Assembly: GCA_009746045.1 (NCBI GenBank)
Contig: RPFO01000392.1
Span: 1,202,656-1,266,655 of the forward strand
Direction: 5' to 3'
Length of the DNA: 64,000 nt
DNA from: Mesostigma viride
Taxonomy: Eukaryota; Streptophyta; Mesostigmatophyceae; Mesostigmatales; Mesostigmataceae
This document shows, piece after piece, positions 1-12,387 of this stretch. A program made the translations under genes and the position numbers. The notes under the pieces are model-generated. The model had not been told where the DNA came from and made no database searches. It saw only the letters and a program-made list of their open reading frames with translations. Every line of letters starts with the position of its first letter. The first letter of the stretch is position 1.

Positions 1-430
1 GGTTCAAAACTGCACTAGAATGCTTGTTCTAGCCCCCCCTAAACTGGTGACTCAAATGAGTCACCAGTTATTTTTAGCTCCATCTGGTGGGCCCCTGGGG
101 CAGTTACAATTTTTAGTGCTAGTATCCCATCCTAACTAGTAAATCTATCAACAAAACCAACCCCAGGGGCAACTTATTGAGAAAAGTGGTCTATCATGCA
201 TTGTAAGTGGGTCACCGCGCACACTCACCGTACCCCCCTGAGGGGGTGCTATTTATAGAGCAGGGGGGCTAGTACTGGGACCACCCACTATACTCCCAGG
301 TGGGCCCTCATATGGGGATGCTTGGTTCCCAGCATGGTCTAGAAATAATAATTAGGCTGAATGGGGGCACCTGTGGCGTACTATGAAACTGGTGACTCAC
401 CTTAGGCACGAGTGCGAGACGGTGGAGGGG
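1..430. repeat. Unassigned repeat-like left edge with a palindrome
   Basis: This stretch does not match the equivalent pre-gag leader of element B, whereas similarity starts at about 431, so foreign DNA probably interrupts the leader of element A here. It carries a perfect 13-bp inverted repeat (AACTGGTGACTCA) at 42-54 and 57-69 with a 2-base spacer, and part of the same motif recurs near 386-397. No coding potential was seen. The repeated motif suggests the end of a DNA element, but no terminal repeats or target duplication can be defined because the window starts here. Confidence 0.3.
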
Positions 431-527
431 TTAAAAGCTTTTTCTTTTCTTTCCTTGCCTTAAATTAGGCCTTGTCCTTTATCCTTGTTGCTTTCAGTTA
501 GATTCCTAATCATTTACTTAATTAAAA

Positions 528-3500
528 ATGGATCCAGTGGGTGGTAACATGTCGCCTATACCTACCAACACTCCTACTATGAGTAATAATAATAATAATA
601 CTAACAACCATAACAACAATCGTGGTAACCGACGGGACTCACTTGAAACGGTGCACCATCTCACTCCTCAAGGTAATCTTCGTACCTCACCTCCTTCTCC
701 TGTTGCTGGTGGTCGCCGTCGTCCCTCACTTACCCCTCCTACCTATGAACAACGTATGCATGTCAGATTTAGTGATGACCCTTCCCTTACCCTGAACCAG
801 GCCCCTGCCCCTCCTGCAACCTTGGCTCAACCCTCCAGCAGGTCCTCACTAACTAACAATGTTGCTAGGCCTCCTTCCCACCCTGTGCCTTCCATGCCTG
901 CTTTTAACACGGGTCGTGCCTCTGCCCCTGTCGGTCCTTCTGGTCGCCCTAGTCGGTGCAGTTCCCTTTTACCCACCTGCTTCCTGGTCCTACCCTGAGA
1001 CGGCCTATGAGGCAGCCCAGGTCCCTACCCGTGTGGCTGATTTAGAAGTTAACAGTGATTTCAGCACCATGCCCCTAGATGATAGAAATTATGATCATTT
1101 TGCCTACTCCTCTCTTCGTGAGCAATATACTGTCCCCTTCTCTTATGGGCACCAGCCTGAAACGGTGGCCCCTTCTAGACCCCTACCCAAGACCTTTCCT
1201 CTTCCTTCCTTCTATCCCGCTTATGTAGCAGTGGAAGATAGTGGCCCTATGGGAAAAACTGACTCTTCTAATCCCCCTAAGCCCTCTGCTCTTCCCCTCT
1301 TTGCTAACCTTCCCAAGCTGGATGTCAAGTCTACCCCTCAACAGTTTTTCACCTTTATTATGTTGCTTACCCAGAACACAGAGCCGTGGCAGAATCATAA
1401 TAGATGGCGTCTCTCTGATGCTGTATTAGTTCCTCACTATCTTACAACCTGCATTACTCCTGAGCTTGCTAACCTCATTCAGTGTGAGTCTTTGGCCTCT
1501 CATGCCTACCCTAACTCTGTAGCAGACTTGTTTAACCCCTAAATGGTCTTGCTGCCGATTTTCCGCCAAAAAGTGACTTACAGCCGATTTGTCGGCACCT
1601 ACTCGGGGGACCAGTTTGCGAGAATACTATTGGGAATTAGGAAACGTTTAGCTGAGAAGAATGAAAGTTTATAAGTTTCTCCAGAACATGATACTAGGGT
1701 TTGCTATATTTTGACCAAGTTTAACAGGTGTTCCAGACCGTCAAAGTACAAGGGGTCAGGGTACTTTTTCACGTACAACGTGCATTCCGGAAAACGACGA
1801 CCTGGCCATGGCGGCTTGCGCCCACGCATGGCATTTACGTTTGCGTTAGAATTTTCTGGCCAAACTTAGGACATTGATTTTATACGTCCTAAAGATCATA
1901 CAGGCCAATTTTTGGTTCGCGGGAATGCCATTTGATAGGTGTCGGCAGCGTTCTTGCTGGAAAAAACTGCGATCAGGCCGGACGATAGAAACGTTGACAG
2001 CAATACCTTTCCGGCGTATTTTAAAGGATATATCGGTTTCTTTTTACTTTTTATGATACATAGTAGTCGTAAACGTGCAAGGGTGGCCAGAAATCGCCGA
2101 ATCCAGCGACCATGCTGCACAACTTTGGTGTGCCGAAATGCGCCATTTTGCGGCCACCGCCTGGGCCAAGGTAACGCCATCCATGCCTGGTAAAGCTTAA
2201 GCATCGTTTTCCTATCGATGTTTGACGTTTATATATACGTTCTAGCTTGTGTAGCACATTCTTTTTGCATTATTCATGCTCTTTCTTGACCCTGGCCTGG
2301 CCCCTTTCTAAAACACCCTTCTTAGATGCTTCCCTCAGTCAGTTGACCTGCCACAGGGTGATGGTGATAAGTTTTAGAGGCTGTATGGGTTTGAATACCT
2401 CCATATATGTTTGTTATACATTTCCCACACACATATTGCATGAGTGTGAGGCAGTTGGCTGGTCTCTGTGGCATCATCAAGCATGTAACCGGTGAGTAGA
2501 AGCTTCCCATTGTCAGCATGTGCCACCAGGTGTGCTGGCCATCACCTGGAAAGCTATAGCAGCTTAGGCCTAGTTTATCCTTGCTAGGGCAGGCTGAAAT
2601 AGGCTTAGAATCACTAGTTTGTTGGTGGCTGCCTCCTAGAATGCATGCCTTGCGTAGGGTATCCGTACCACGTTACCTACGTGCATGGACAAGGTGGCAC
2701 CTGCACATAGGTGCCATGTAAGGGCAGTGTGATGATGCATTTATGTTTCCCCATCATTGTGGAAGGGAAATGTATTGTTTGGCATGGTTGGGGGCCATAT
2801 TAGTAGGTCTTAGTAGGTAGTATGCCCACTCCTACCCCCTTGGTTGCTTTTTACCAACGGTACCCCTATGGGCTGTACTGGGTGTAACTGCTGGTATACC
2901 CACCCAAATGATGACCCCAATTGCTCAAACTGTTCAGCAACTAATTGTTTATCATCCCTGAAGTGGTAGGTGCCTAGCTCTTACAACATAATTCAAAATG
3001 CACATTCTACCAAAAATGAAAACGCTCGTCTTGACCCCCCTGACTTTGACGGCAGTTATACATGGCCTACGATGAATATATGTGAGGTTGTGATATATCA
3101 TGGCTTAGGGCAACTCATGGACATGCTTGCCCCCCAAGGACAGCCATTGGATTTTGCTAGGTTGTACAGGGGCTGGTTTACAAAATAGGTGAGTTACTGC
3201 CGATTTATCGGCAGCATTTCCGCCCATTTAGGGGTTAAGCGTTTAGAGAACCATTTAGTCCCTCCTGATTCAGATTGGCAGGATAGATTAGCCTTTGGTA
3301 CCTTGCAGCAGGGTACTAAATCATTTAAGGAGTATATGAAAGAGTTTGATGCTCAGATGGTACGAATTAGGGATTTGTCGGGTGCAGAAGTACGTGCTCG
3401 CTTCCTCCAAGGCCTCAGTAGACCCTTATTACGTGAAGTCAAGCGCCAGTTCTCTGCCTACCGTTTTACTGATCTGCCCCTCAAGCATGTGCGCCAGCAT

Positions 3501-3932
3501 CTCTTGCGTGTAGCAGATTTCTTCACCACCCCTTCTCTTCCTACCCGTTCCCGTATTAATAATATTATCCTTACCCCTGAGGAGGAGAACTCCTATGTAG
3601 AAGAATTAGATATCTGTGTTACTGACCTTTCAGCCCTTGATGTCTCTCATATCACATGCTATCATTGTAAGGAAGTAGGTCATCTTAAACGTGAGTGCCC
3701 CAAGTTCCTTTCGGGTGCTCCCCCTCATCCCGACGCTCGCCCTCCTCGTACCCCTCAGCGTGCTCCTATTCGTCCTACTTCAGGACGCATTCCCTCAGCT
3801 ACCCCTAGTAGGCTGAATGCTGTGCAGGCAGGACCCCAGGGTTCCCCTATGATAATCAGGCTCCCGCACCCTCTTCGCTCCCTCGTGACCCTCCAGCAGT
3901 GGCTTTTTCGCCAGGGTCTTCTTCGGGGTTAG
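528..3932 (+). pseudogene. gag fossil of element A
   Basis: The Gag polyprotein of a Ty3/gypsy element. It has an Asn-rich and Pro-rich N-terminal part, then the capsid-like region (3238-3600) and a CCHC zinc knuckle at about 3658-3700 (CYHCKEVGHLKREC). The region is split by the piggyBac-like element at 1536-3234. It is broken, with a few breaks in all. The start is chosen by alignment with element B, where the same MDPVGG start follows a similar pyrimidine-rich leader. Confidence 0.8.
1536..3234. mobile_element. piggyBac-like non-autonomous DNA transposon
   Basis: A 1,699-bp insertion flanked by TTAA at 1532-1535 and 3235-3238, with terminal inverted repeats CCCCTAAATGG / CCATTTAGGGG. A subterminal motif (CTGCCGATTT) appears near both ends. 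The TTAA duplication and termini starting CCC are the hallmarks of the piggyBac superfamily. Element B has the uninterrupted site. The ORFs inside are short and none resembles a piggyBac transposase, so this copy would depend on a transposase made elsewhere. The interior shows no other recognisable gene. Confidence 0.85.
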
Positions 3933-6459
3933 TTCCCATGGATTTGGGGGGGGAGGGGGAACAGTAGGCCTGTCAGCCGGGGGTAACCTGGACAGGTCCT
4001 TAGATAGTACCCCAGATAAAAATTTTTGCCTGCCTGTTTTTATAACCTCTGTAGGAGCTGAATCTTCCCTACCACTACGTGTGCGTCCTCTTATGTTCTT
4101 GAATGGTGGTTTAACCGTCCCTCACACTGTTGTAGACCCCTTCTTGCATGCTGATGAACTCTTGAATGTCTCTGTGTTGGTAGATAGCGGTGCGGCTAGC
4201 TCCTTTGTGAGCGCGGCCCTAGTTAGGCGTTTAGGACTAGTCCCTACCCCTCACACCAAACCTGTCACTGTTCATTATGCTGACGGTCGCACCAGTCATT
4301 CCCCGGGTACGGTGTCCCTTCCCCTGGTCATACAAGGACGTACTGTCAACCTGACGGCCACTATAGGCCCTATCACTACCGCTGATGTATTACTAGGATT
4401 AGATTGGCACCAGGATAATAAGATTACTATTAATTATGATACCATGGTCATTTGGTTTCCAGATAGCTCTTACTGGGTACCGGAACGTCATTATAGATTG
4501 GAAAATTTATCCTTGGTAGATATTACTCCTCCTACACCTGTTGATCCTCCTGTAAGACCTATACCTGAAGTATTAATGTCCAATGATGAGTTGCGTTCTG
4601 AATTAAAGGAATATGGATATTTATTATGTATGTTCCTTCAGTTAGAAGTACAGGAGATACCTATCACTAATAATAGTGTGGATATAGATATAAACACAGT
4701 GGATACAATAGGAGTGGGATTTACTGAAAATGAAATAGTAAGATACATGGCTGTGATAGATTCCTCAAAAGTCTTTGAAGAAAAGACTCCTTCTTATCCT
4801 CCTCCTCGTTCTGTTTTACACCGTGTAGTTATCAAGGACGGTGCAGTTCCTACGCACTCTCCGATGTATAGAATGGGCCCTACCGAGTTAAAGGAACTAA
4901 AACAGATTTTAGTGTCATATTAGAAGCAGGATTGATAGAGCCTAGTAACTCTCCCTACTCAGCTGGTGTCCTGTTAGTTCCTAAGCCAAATGGCAAGTTT
5001 CGCCTAGTTACTGATTATAGGAAGTTGAATGATATTACTGTGAAGTCTAAATACCCTCTACCTCGTATTGATGATATATTTAATAAGGTTAAAGGTTCCA
5101 CTTGTTTCACAGTACTGGATTGTGCGGATGGTTTTTGGCAGTTGCGGATAGCTCCTGAGGATTGCCATAAAACCGCCTTTGCTACCCCTTTTGGTCATTA
5201 CCAGTTTAGAGTAGCGGCTATGGGACTCTGTAACTCGCCTGCCTCTTTTCAAATGTTAATGAATGAAGTGCTTAGACCTGTTATGGGAAATTCTCACCTT
5301 CCTCAGGTGTCCTCTGATTTAAAGGATCCTTCCTTCTCCTCTGTTTCTTTATCTGAGCATGACCGTTCTTGTGCTCAAGCGTACTTAGATGATATTCTTA
5401 TTTACTCTCCTGATTTTGAAACGCACCTACGTGATTTAAAGAAAGTATTAGAAATAATGGCTGAAAATTCTTTGTGGGCGCGCCGTGCTAAAGTTCGTTT
5501 GGGTAGGAGTGTCCCATTTTTAGGGCACGTTCTGTCAGATGCCGGGGTTGCTACCGACCCGGATAAAACTAAGTCAATTCAGGAATGGCCTACCCCTACC
5601 GACGTTAAAGGTGTACGTAGTTTTCTAGGAATTGCTTCTTACTATAGGCGTTTTATCCCGCGTTTCGCAACTATAGCAGCCCCTATTAATCATTTATTAA
5701 AGAAGGATATCCCCTTTGTTTGGAGTAGTGAATGTCAGTCGGCTTTTCAGTGCCTAAAATCCCTACTCCTTTCCCCTCCTGTACTCATCCTACCGGATAC
5801 TACTAAACCTTTTGTTGTGGCTACAGATGCTAGTAAGGTAGCTATAGGTGGCGTCCTTCTCCAGGATCAGGGTCAGGGCTTACAGCCAATTGAGTATATC
5901 TCTAGGACAATGCTCCCTGCGGAGCGTAACTATCCCGTACACCAGCAGGAACTCTTAGCGGTGGTGTATTGTTGCCACGCGTGGCAGCACTTTCTTAAAG
6001 GTGCTCAATTTGATGTCTGCCTGAATGAACCCTGTGAGCTAGATCCTTATAGATTAGTTATCCAAACGGATCACCGTCCCCTTACCCATCTTCTCTCCCA
6101 ACCCAACCTTACCCCTCGGCAAGCGCGCTGGATGGAATTTTTAGCACAGTTTTCCCCTTTTAAACTTCAGTATGTCAAGGGTGTAGATAACATAGTACCA
6201 GATGCACTCTCTCGTCGTGCAGACTACTCCTTTTTCGAGGACCTTGATGTTCTCAATACTACTCTAGTTCCTACTACTATGGGTGTAACCCCTTATGGTG
6301 AACTACCTGATGATGAATCCTATGCCTACCTCTTTCATACAGCTGTTCGCATGCCTGATCTCCTTTCTCACGTAGGACTCTCTCTCCCGTGTGAGGCCCT
6401 TCCCGTGGCCTCGGTGGGGGGGGAGGGGAAAAATAAAATTTCTATACCGCTTAGCCATA

Positions 6460-7077
6460 CTGCGCGTCACCCCGCTGGTAGACCGAGTTCGTCATGATGG
6501 CCACACACAGCAGGAATGGGCGGCAGAAGACAGGGCCATGACAGCCAAGGTCGCTTACTTGAAGCGCATGCAAGGCGTTGAGAAAGGCTCCGCTGTTCTA
6601 TACTGGCACCCTTCAGCTGGTATTCTCTGCAACTCGAAGCTCACGTGGACTCCAGTCCTCTTTGGCATCATCAAGGAGGTGGTTGCGAAGGAGGATGGCG
6701 GCCAACCTTCTATTGAGCTCTTTGTATACCGCGCTAAGCATTTGCATGACACGTGGCACCCGTGGAACCCAGACATTGCGCAATGGCCCCATCCGCCAAC
6801 CACTGCGGCGCACACGGTGATCATCACCGCGTCAGACCTCGTCTTGACACAAGTGGTGGGCAAGCGAGGTCAGCCGCCCCATGCAGTCTCCTTGGGTGCG
6901 AACAAAAAGCTCACCAAGGAGTGCCTAAAGGCGCTGAAGGAGGTGCCCTATGACGCGGAACACCCGGTCGTGAAGTGGCAAGATGCTGAATGCTCGAAGG
7001 GCATCGTCGGCATGGCGAAGGCATGCTGGGAAGGCATAACGCTGCAGGTCAAGAGTGGTGCAGCCACAACCTCGTAG
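6460..7077 (+). CDS. Unrecognised protein fragment inside the 2.2 kb insertion
   Basis: The frame is open from the insertion's left edge to the stop at 7077, about 205 residues, with no start codon of its own near the edge, so it looks like the 3' part of a longer gene. I do not recognise the family. Visible features are a charged N-terminal part, a Trp/His-rich middle (AVLYWHPSAG..., HDTWHPWNPDIAQWPHPP) and a Lys-rich C-terminal part. Base composition is GC-rich with coding-like third positions, unlike the AT-rich DNA right of 7770. It could be a captured host exon or a remnant of a transposon protein. Confidence 0.4.
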   Translation: MRVTPLVDRVRHDGHTQQEWAAEDRAMTAKVAYLKRMQGVEKGSAVLYWHPSAGILCNSKLTWTPVLFGIIKEVVAKEDGGQPSIELFVYRAKHLHDTWHPWNPDIAQWPHPPTTAAHTVIITASDLVLTQVVGKRGQPPHAVSLGANKKLTKECLKALKEVPYDAEHPVVKWQDAECSKGIVGMAKACWEGITLQVKSGAATTS

Positions 7078-7155
7078 GGCAAGTCGTGTGTCATTGGGCG
7101 TCGGAGCGTGTGACATCCGCGGACGGTCGCACCGAAAGCCGGGACGGCAGGTACC

Positions 7156-7464
7156 ATGGTCGTGTCGCTGTTGTCGACACGCAAAACGACATGCATGGTA
7201 GCCATGTACTGGGGTGCCCGTTGGGAGGAGGACGCGGTTTCTTGCGTGCCTCTCCACGAGCTGGAGGCACAGATCTGCGGGTGCCCCGGTGTGGTCGTCC
7301 CTGCGTTGCAAGCGCCGGATATCACCCTGGCCGAGGCTCGATTGCGCGAGATGGTTCCACCCAGCGACGATGTGGCGGAGAACAACAACGCAGGCGCCTC
7401 CCGGCGTCGGAAGCGAGCGCTCATCCTTGCCGATGACGATGACGACGACGACGACGACTGCTGA
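7156..7464 (+). CDS. Small ORF with basic cluster and Asp-rich tail
   Basis: A 102-residue ORF just downstream of the preceding fragment. It ends in a basic stretch (ASRRRKRALI, nuclear-localisation-like) followed by a run of nine Asp encoded by a GAY repeat. It may be a further exon of the same captured gene, as the gap between them (7078-7155) contains possible splice borders, but this is inference. No family recognised. Confidence 0.3.
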   Translation: MVVSLLSTRKTTCMVAMYWGARWEEDAVSCVPLHELEAQICGCPGVVVPALQAPDITLAEARLREMVPPSDDVAENNNAGASRRRKRALILADDDDDDDDDC

Positions 7465-7495
7465 AGCGCGAGCAGCGTTGTTGTCATTGAGCTGC

Positions 7496-7760
7496 TCATG
7501 TGCTGCTGCTGCTGCTGCTGCTGCTGTGCTGCCATGCTACTGTTGCTGCATTGCTGCCGTGCTGCTGTTGTGCTGCATGTTGTGCTGATGTGTTGCTGCA
7601 TTGCTGCCGTGCCGCTGATGTATTGCTGTCGTGCTGCTGCCGTGCTGCTGTGTTGATGCACTGCTGCATTGCGGCCGTGCTGCATGCTGAGCTACAGTTG
7701 TGCTGCTGCTGTGCTACGGTCATGCTGCTGCTGTGTTGCTGGGCTGATGTGTTGTTGCAT
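7496..7760. repeat. Imperfect CTG/CAG-rich trinucleotide tract
   Basis: GCTGCTG-type repeats, interrupted by TGTTGCTGCATTGCTGCCGTG-like units. All frames on both strands are open because the repeat lacks stops, giving artificial Cys/Leu/Ala- or Gln/Ser-rich reading frames. Confidence 0.8.
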
Positions 7761-8542
7761 TGATGTAGTGGCTATTGTTCCGCTACTACAATTTGCTACT
7801 GATGCCGTTGCTGGTGCTTTGTTGCATGTCAGTGCCCGCTATGTTCACACGGCACACCACTGTTGCCGCGGTTGGTATCGCGTGATTTCCACCGGTTGTG
7901 CGTTGACATGTGTTACTCATGCATTTCCCCCTATATTTGGTAGCACGCGGTTTCGCGTTAGTTAGGTGCAGACAGCTGCATGTAGACAAACATCTTGTTT
8001 AAGTCCGTCAATTAACTGTTCTTGACACATCATGGTCCAAGTCGACCGACCTGTAGGGACCAGTAGAGCAATTGTCTAGGAGAAAGAGCTCGAGCGCTGC
8101 AGAAGCCGCGTGGCAGCCGTGGCTGTACCTGTAGTACGACCTGCATACATATGGATACTGTATTTGGATACTGGGTTGTTGATCAATTCTGGTTTTAATT
8201 TATTTAGTAGTGTACCTGGTGTTGGCATGCCAACTCAGTGCTAAACTACTTTATGCACAATGATGCAACTTGATGCTATAGTGACGTGCCACGATGTAAC
8301 TTTATTAACTTCACCATTAGTCATGGGGTCAATAGGATTGCTCATTATGCCATGTTAACATGAACCATGGGTTACGTAATAGTGAAAACAGTAATCATGA
8401 TGCTCCACTTGAAGTCTCCAACATGGTCATGTTTGGAATTTTATTGATCATATTTACAATATATGAAAAGAGACAACAAACGTGGAAGCATGGCACGCCG
8501 AGGCCGATAATATATGTGTGAAATATGAAAAGAGACAACATC

Positions 8543-8575
8543 TTTGGCAAGCATGATCATATCATGCTTGCCAAA
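8543..8575. repeat. Perfect 15-bp hairpin inside the 2.2 kb insertion
   Basis: TTTGGCAAGCATGAT at 8543-8557 is followed by a 3-base loop and its exact reverse complement at 8561-8575. A nearby direct repeat of about 18 bases (ATATGAAAAGAGACAACA) occurs near 8462 and 8523. The hairpin lies about 105 bp from the right end of the insertion and may be a subterminal structure of the element. Confidence 0.7.
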
Positions 8576-11500
8576 CATATGAATGATATTGACCATGTCC
8601 AGAAACCATGTTTGCCAATGCATGGTGCATTTAGGATACATTTGAAGCCGTGCAAATGTATCCTGATCCGGTAAAACCACCCATATATAGCGACTAGGTC
8701 AGGAAAGTCTTATGAAAACGTAGTCCCTCTAGGACCTCCCCTTCTCTTTGGCAAGTCGGTAGGAGATCTCTTTAAACCTGTTCTGGATACCTCTGTAGCG
8801 ATGCCTACCTCTGATCTTGAACGCCTTATTAGTAGATTTACGGCCACTGAGCCGGAAGCATTAGCTGCCATTGCTGCACATCCCCAACAATTAGGCAAGC
8901 ACCCTAATAAATTTGTAGGTGGGTTTTTATATGTGCAGGTAGCAGATTCTCCCCCTCAATGGCGCCTGTACGTCCCTCCTATCTGTCGCTCTTCCTTGCT
9001 CTTTGAGCTGCATGACTTAGCTGCTCATCAGGGTGGTAAACGGGTACGGGACCTAGTAGCCCGCTCTTATTACTGGCCTTCCCTTTATAAGGATGTAGAT
9101 GAGTATGTTAGAACTTGTCAATCTTGCCAGGAGATGAAACCCAATAACGTAGGACAGATAGCAGAACCTAGGACCTTGCCTGACCCCATCATGCCGTGGG
9201 ATTCTATCATGATGGATTTTGTAGGACCTTTTAGAAAGAATGATAGGGGCAATGCCCAGATCAGGTTGTGTTCATAGATCGTTTTACTCGTAGTATGTGC
9301 CATCTCGTGCCGTGTCCTTTAGAACTCACAGCACGTGATTGCGCACGCCTATACCTCAATAATGTATACAGATATCATGGTTTGAGTAGGCAGTTTATTA
9401 GTGATAAGGATAAGTTATTTACCTCAGATTTTTGGCAGCAGTTTTTCGCTGCCATCGGTACCAAGGTTACCTACGGTACTGCCTACCACTCCTCCTCCTC
9501 TCATTTAGTAGAGCGTCTTAATAGGGTAGTAGAAGAAGCGCTTAGGCACTATGTTAATGGCTCGGGTAGTGATTGGGAGGATTATGTATTTATGTTTGGT
9601 AGAGTTCTCCCTCAACAATTGTCCCCAAGCTGCGCATGGATATACGCCCTTCTTCTTAGATACTGGTAGACAGCAGTCTCTTACTCCTACCTCTCTCTTA
9701 GCTAGTCCTCTACGGGACAAGGATGATGTGTCCCGAGATACTGTAGAAGGTGTACGGTCCTTACTAGATAGAATGAAAACTGCTCATGACCACGCGATCT
9801 CAGGGTACCAAAAAGCTCAGTCTAAGTACCTTGCTAGGTTGCGTGCCTCCTTAGATAGAAGAGCACCTGAGATAGAAATAGGAGATCTAGTATTAGTAGA
9901 AGGCCCCCGTGTTGGCCGTTTTGCTCATAAGTTTGAAGCAGAACTTAAGGTCAAACTTAGGCCCGCCTTCTTAGGACCCTTCCATGTTTTGTCTAGAGTA
10001 GGAAATTTCCTATATAAAGTCGATATCCCTACCTCTTGGCAGACATGCACATTCGAACACCTTCCATAGGAGCCAGCTGAAACTGTACCACCCTAGTACG
10101 TTCGCTGGTAGAGAGCTAGCGCCTGCCCCTTTAGAGCATAACCCTGACACTGGGGAAGTAGAAGACGAAGTAGAAAGCATCGTGGCCCATAGAGATATCA
10201 AAAAGGGCCGCGGTACCCAGCGTCAGTATAAAGTGAAGTGGATGTATGCTCGTAGTGAAGTAGATAAGGTCTGGTATACGGAGAGTGAGCTAGATGGGTG
10301 TAGTCGCCTGCTCCAGGAATATAAAACCCTGCACAAGCTCTAGTTGTAGGCTTTCTCCTCTCTTACGTTATGTCTGCTGTCGACGGGTGGTTGGTTGTCC
10401 CCTCCCCTCCGCAGCCGTCATGTCAGAGCCTACCCCTCCGGCTGAGAGCCCGCTGCCGTCCCTGCCCCTACCGGACCCTGAGCTGTACTTCGAGGCCCTT
10501 CCGGGCCGTTGGGTGTCCCGGTCCAGCTATCCGGGTGGCGTCGTGCAGCCGGCCCTCCAGGCCCAGCATGCGGGTTTAGTCAGAGCGGCTCTTTTCGGGG
10601 TCACGTGGTACGGCCCCTCCCCTGCTGCACCGCACCAGCTTGTTTTGCACGGGTTCGATGATGCCGGGCATTGTTTGTTAGAATGTGGCTCCAGCTGTCC
10701 AGCCTTGGGACAGATAGACGCGGTTCTCCGGTGCCCCCGGGTGTTTTCCTACCTTTCTACCCCTGTGGGCCGCTCCTGCCTACGGGATGTATTCCCCTGG
10801 CTGCCGGCCGAGGGTGATGCGGAGATAGATGAGAACCCCTGCGACCTTCTACGGGCAGTAGAGTTCATGGAGATAGCAGACCAGACAGCGGGCGTAGGCT
10901 TGGGCGACCCTACTCCTACGGACGCGCCGGTAGAGGCACAGTATTCTCCTGAGTATTCGGCCTCCCCTGCGGCGTCCTCCTCTTCAGTGTCGGCGCCTTC
11001 TCCTGTCCCGTCTTCACCGAGGTCGGTCCCGTGCGCATCGGTGGAGCCTACCCCTTTGGGATCGGGTCGTGAGCCTGATCCTCTTTCGGCGACCGTTTCT
11101 GCGATGCAGGCGCAGATCCAGTCCCTGACGGCGGCCTTCGGGGCCTTCATGGCGGCCCAGGCGCACGCTCCAGCCACGCCAGGTGGGACCGTGTCTGCCG
11201 CGGCTGTGCCCCCTTCCCCTTCGGTCGCCTCAACGTCTACGGGTCCGACTGTGTCGCGCGAGCCCTCGGCGGCTGCGGTTCCCTCTGGTGCTGCAGCTCC
11301 TACGCCTTCGGCTACCGCTGCGCCTGCTACTGACGTATCTGCGCCTCGGCGCGAGTCCGCCGTCCCAGCGGCCGCGCCCGTCGCCGCCAGTGTGAGCCAA
11401 TACGGCAATACGGCAATACGGCAAAACCTCGGCTTGTGGGGCCCAGAGGCAGCCACCATGATGAACCATTATTTTATTAATGCTAATTGACCAAATTCTT

Positions 11501-12312
11501 TATTATTCCTTAATTATGACAACCATTAATTAATTGCTAAGTCATGCGGCAAGAAGGTCCAGTTCCTCCACCTAGAAGCCCAAAAGGCCAAAACCAACAT
11601 GGCAATAAACAAATTCAGGTAGCATCACCACCCATGCCATGAACATGCATCATCATATGAGATGTAAAATCCCATCTATCTAAAGTTCTTGAGACATGCA
11701 TCATTGCAGCAGGCAACCACCATGCCATACACTGTCATGCACCATGCCATAAACACACGTACTACTATGCAGGCAGCCACCACCATGCCATACATACAAT
11801 GTCATCAGAGTGAGATCGTACGTTATACGCGTTATACGGTCACGGTGGAGTATAATGTATAATACGGTATAATGCGGTATAATACGGTATTATACGTTTT
11901 CGTACGGACACACTCAGAATACTCTGATTTTACACATTTTAAGACACCCACCATCAATCCACATGTTTTTAACACTGTTTTGGACATAATCCAAGGTTGC
12001 CCTACCCTCGGCTATACTCTATACGGTGGATATTGTGGACACGATCGATGTATTGCATGTAATACTGAGAATGTAAACGTGCGCATGCATAATTGTGTGT
12101 ATGTGTATATATGTGGCTTTATATTGGTTATGTTTACTTGGGTGCCTTCACTTTGATGCAAGTAATTATATATTTTAATATATATATGTGGCTGTGCATG
12201 CACGCAAATACTACAGTAGTATACAATTAATGCATGTAGTATGTTTGCATGGTGCGATGCTATGTGAATATACTGAGCTGCATGTGACTACAGGTGTGTG
12301 ACTCGTGGTGTG

Positions 12313-12387
12313 CATTAATTAATTAATTAACTGAATTAATTAATTAATATTAATTAATCTCGTGTCCCCGTTGGGGAACCACGGAGG
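12313..12387 (-). mobile_element. LINE 3'-end remnant with ATTA tail
   Basis: A (TTAA/ATTA)n tract followed by CTCGTGTCCCCGTTGGGG and CCACGGAGG, matching in reverse orientation the 3' terminus of the LINE at 43985-44738 and the one at the window's right edge. Only the last few dozen bases of the LINE are present. The related 36698-38303 copy lacks this segment, so it was inserted here. Confidence 0.55.

Larger units (their letters stand above)
6460..8680. mobile_element. 2.2 kb insertion of unknown type carrying a gene fragment
   Basis: Absent from the same place in element B. CCATA occurs on both sides (6455-6459 and 8681-8685), consistent with a 5-bp target duplication; two extra bases (TA) follow the right copy. 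The ends (CTGCGCG..., ...AAAACCAC) show no clear inverted repeat, no LTR, no Helitron end and no poly(A). It carries an open coding stretch (6460-7077), a second acidic-tailed ORF (7156-7464), a CTG-rich tract and a hairpin. A DNA transposon that captured host sequence, or retroposed host DNA, would both fit. Confidence 0.6.
3970..10343 (+). pseudogene. pol fossil of element A (PR-RT-RH-IN-chromodomain)
   Basis: The Pol polyprotein region, in order. An aspartic protease carries DSGAASSFV near 4183-4210. The reverse transcriptase follows, with its YLDDILIYS active-site motif at about 5380-5410. RNase H comes next (ATDASKVAIGG near 5820; QTDHRPLTHLL near 6070). The integrase lies right of the 2.2 kb insertion, with the HHCC finger (HDLAAHQGG to CQSCQ, 9010-9130) and the DDE core (MMDFVGPF, ISDKDKLF). 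A chromodomain-like tail with KVKWMYARSEVDKVWY ends at about 10343. The chromodomain places it among chromoviruses. It is broken by the insertion at 6460-8680 and by a few small breaks. Confidence 0.85.

Noticed and set aside
7496-7763. Long Gln-, Cys- or Leu-rich ORFs on both strands
   Set aside because: They are the products of an imperfect CTG/CAG trinucleotide tract, which lacks stops in any frame.
10749-11459. 236-residue minus-strand ORF, Ala/Gly/Thr-rich
   Set aside because: It is antisense to the GC-rich ORF3 linker of element A and crosses the hAT junction; no family features.
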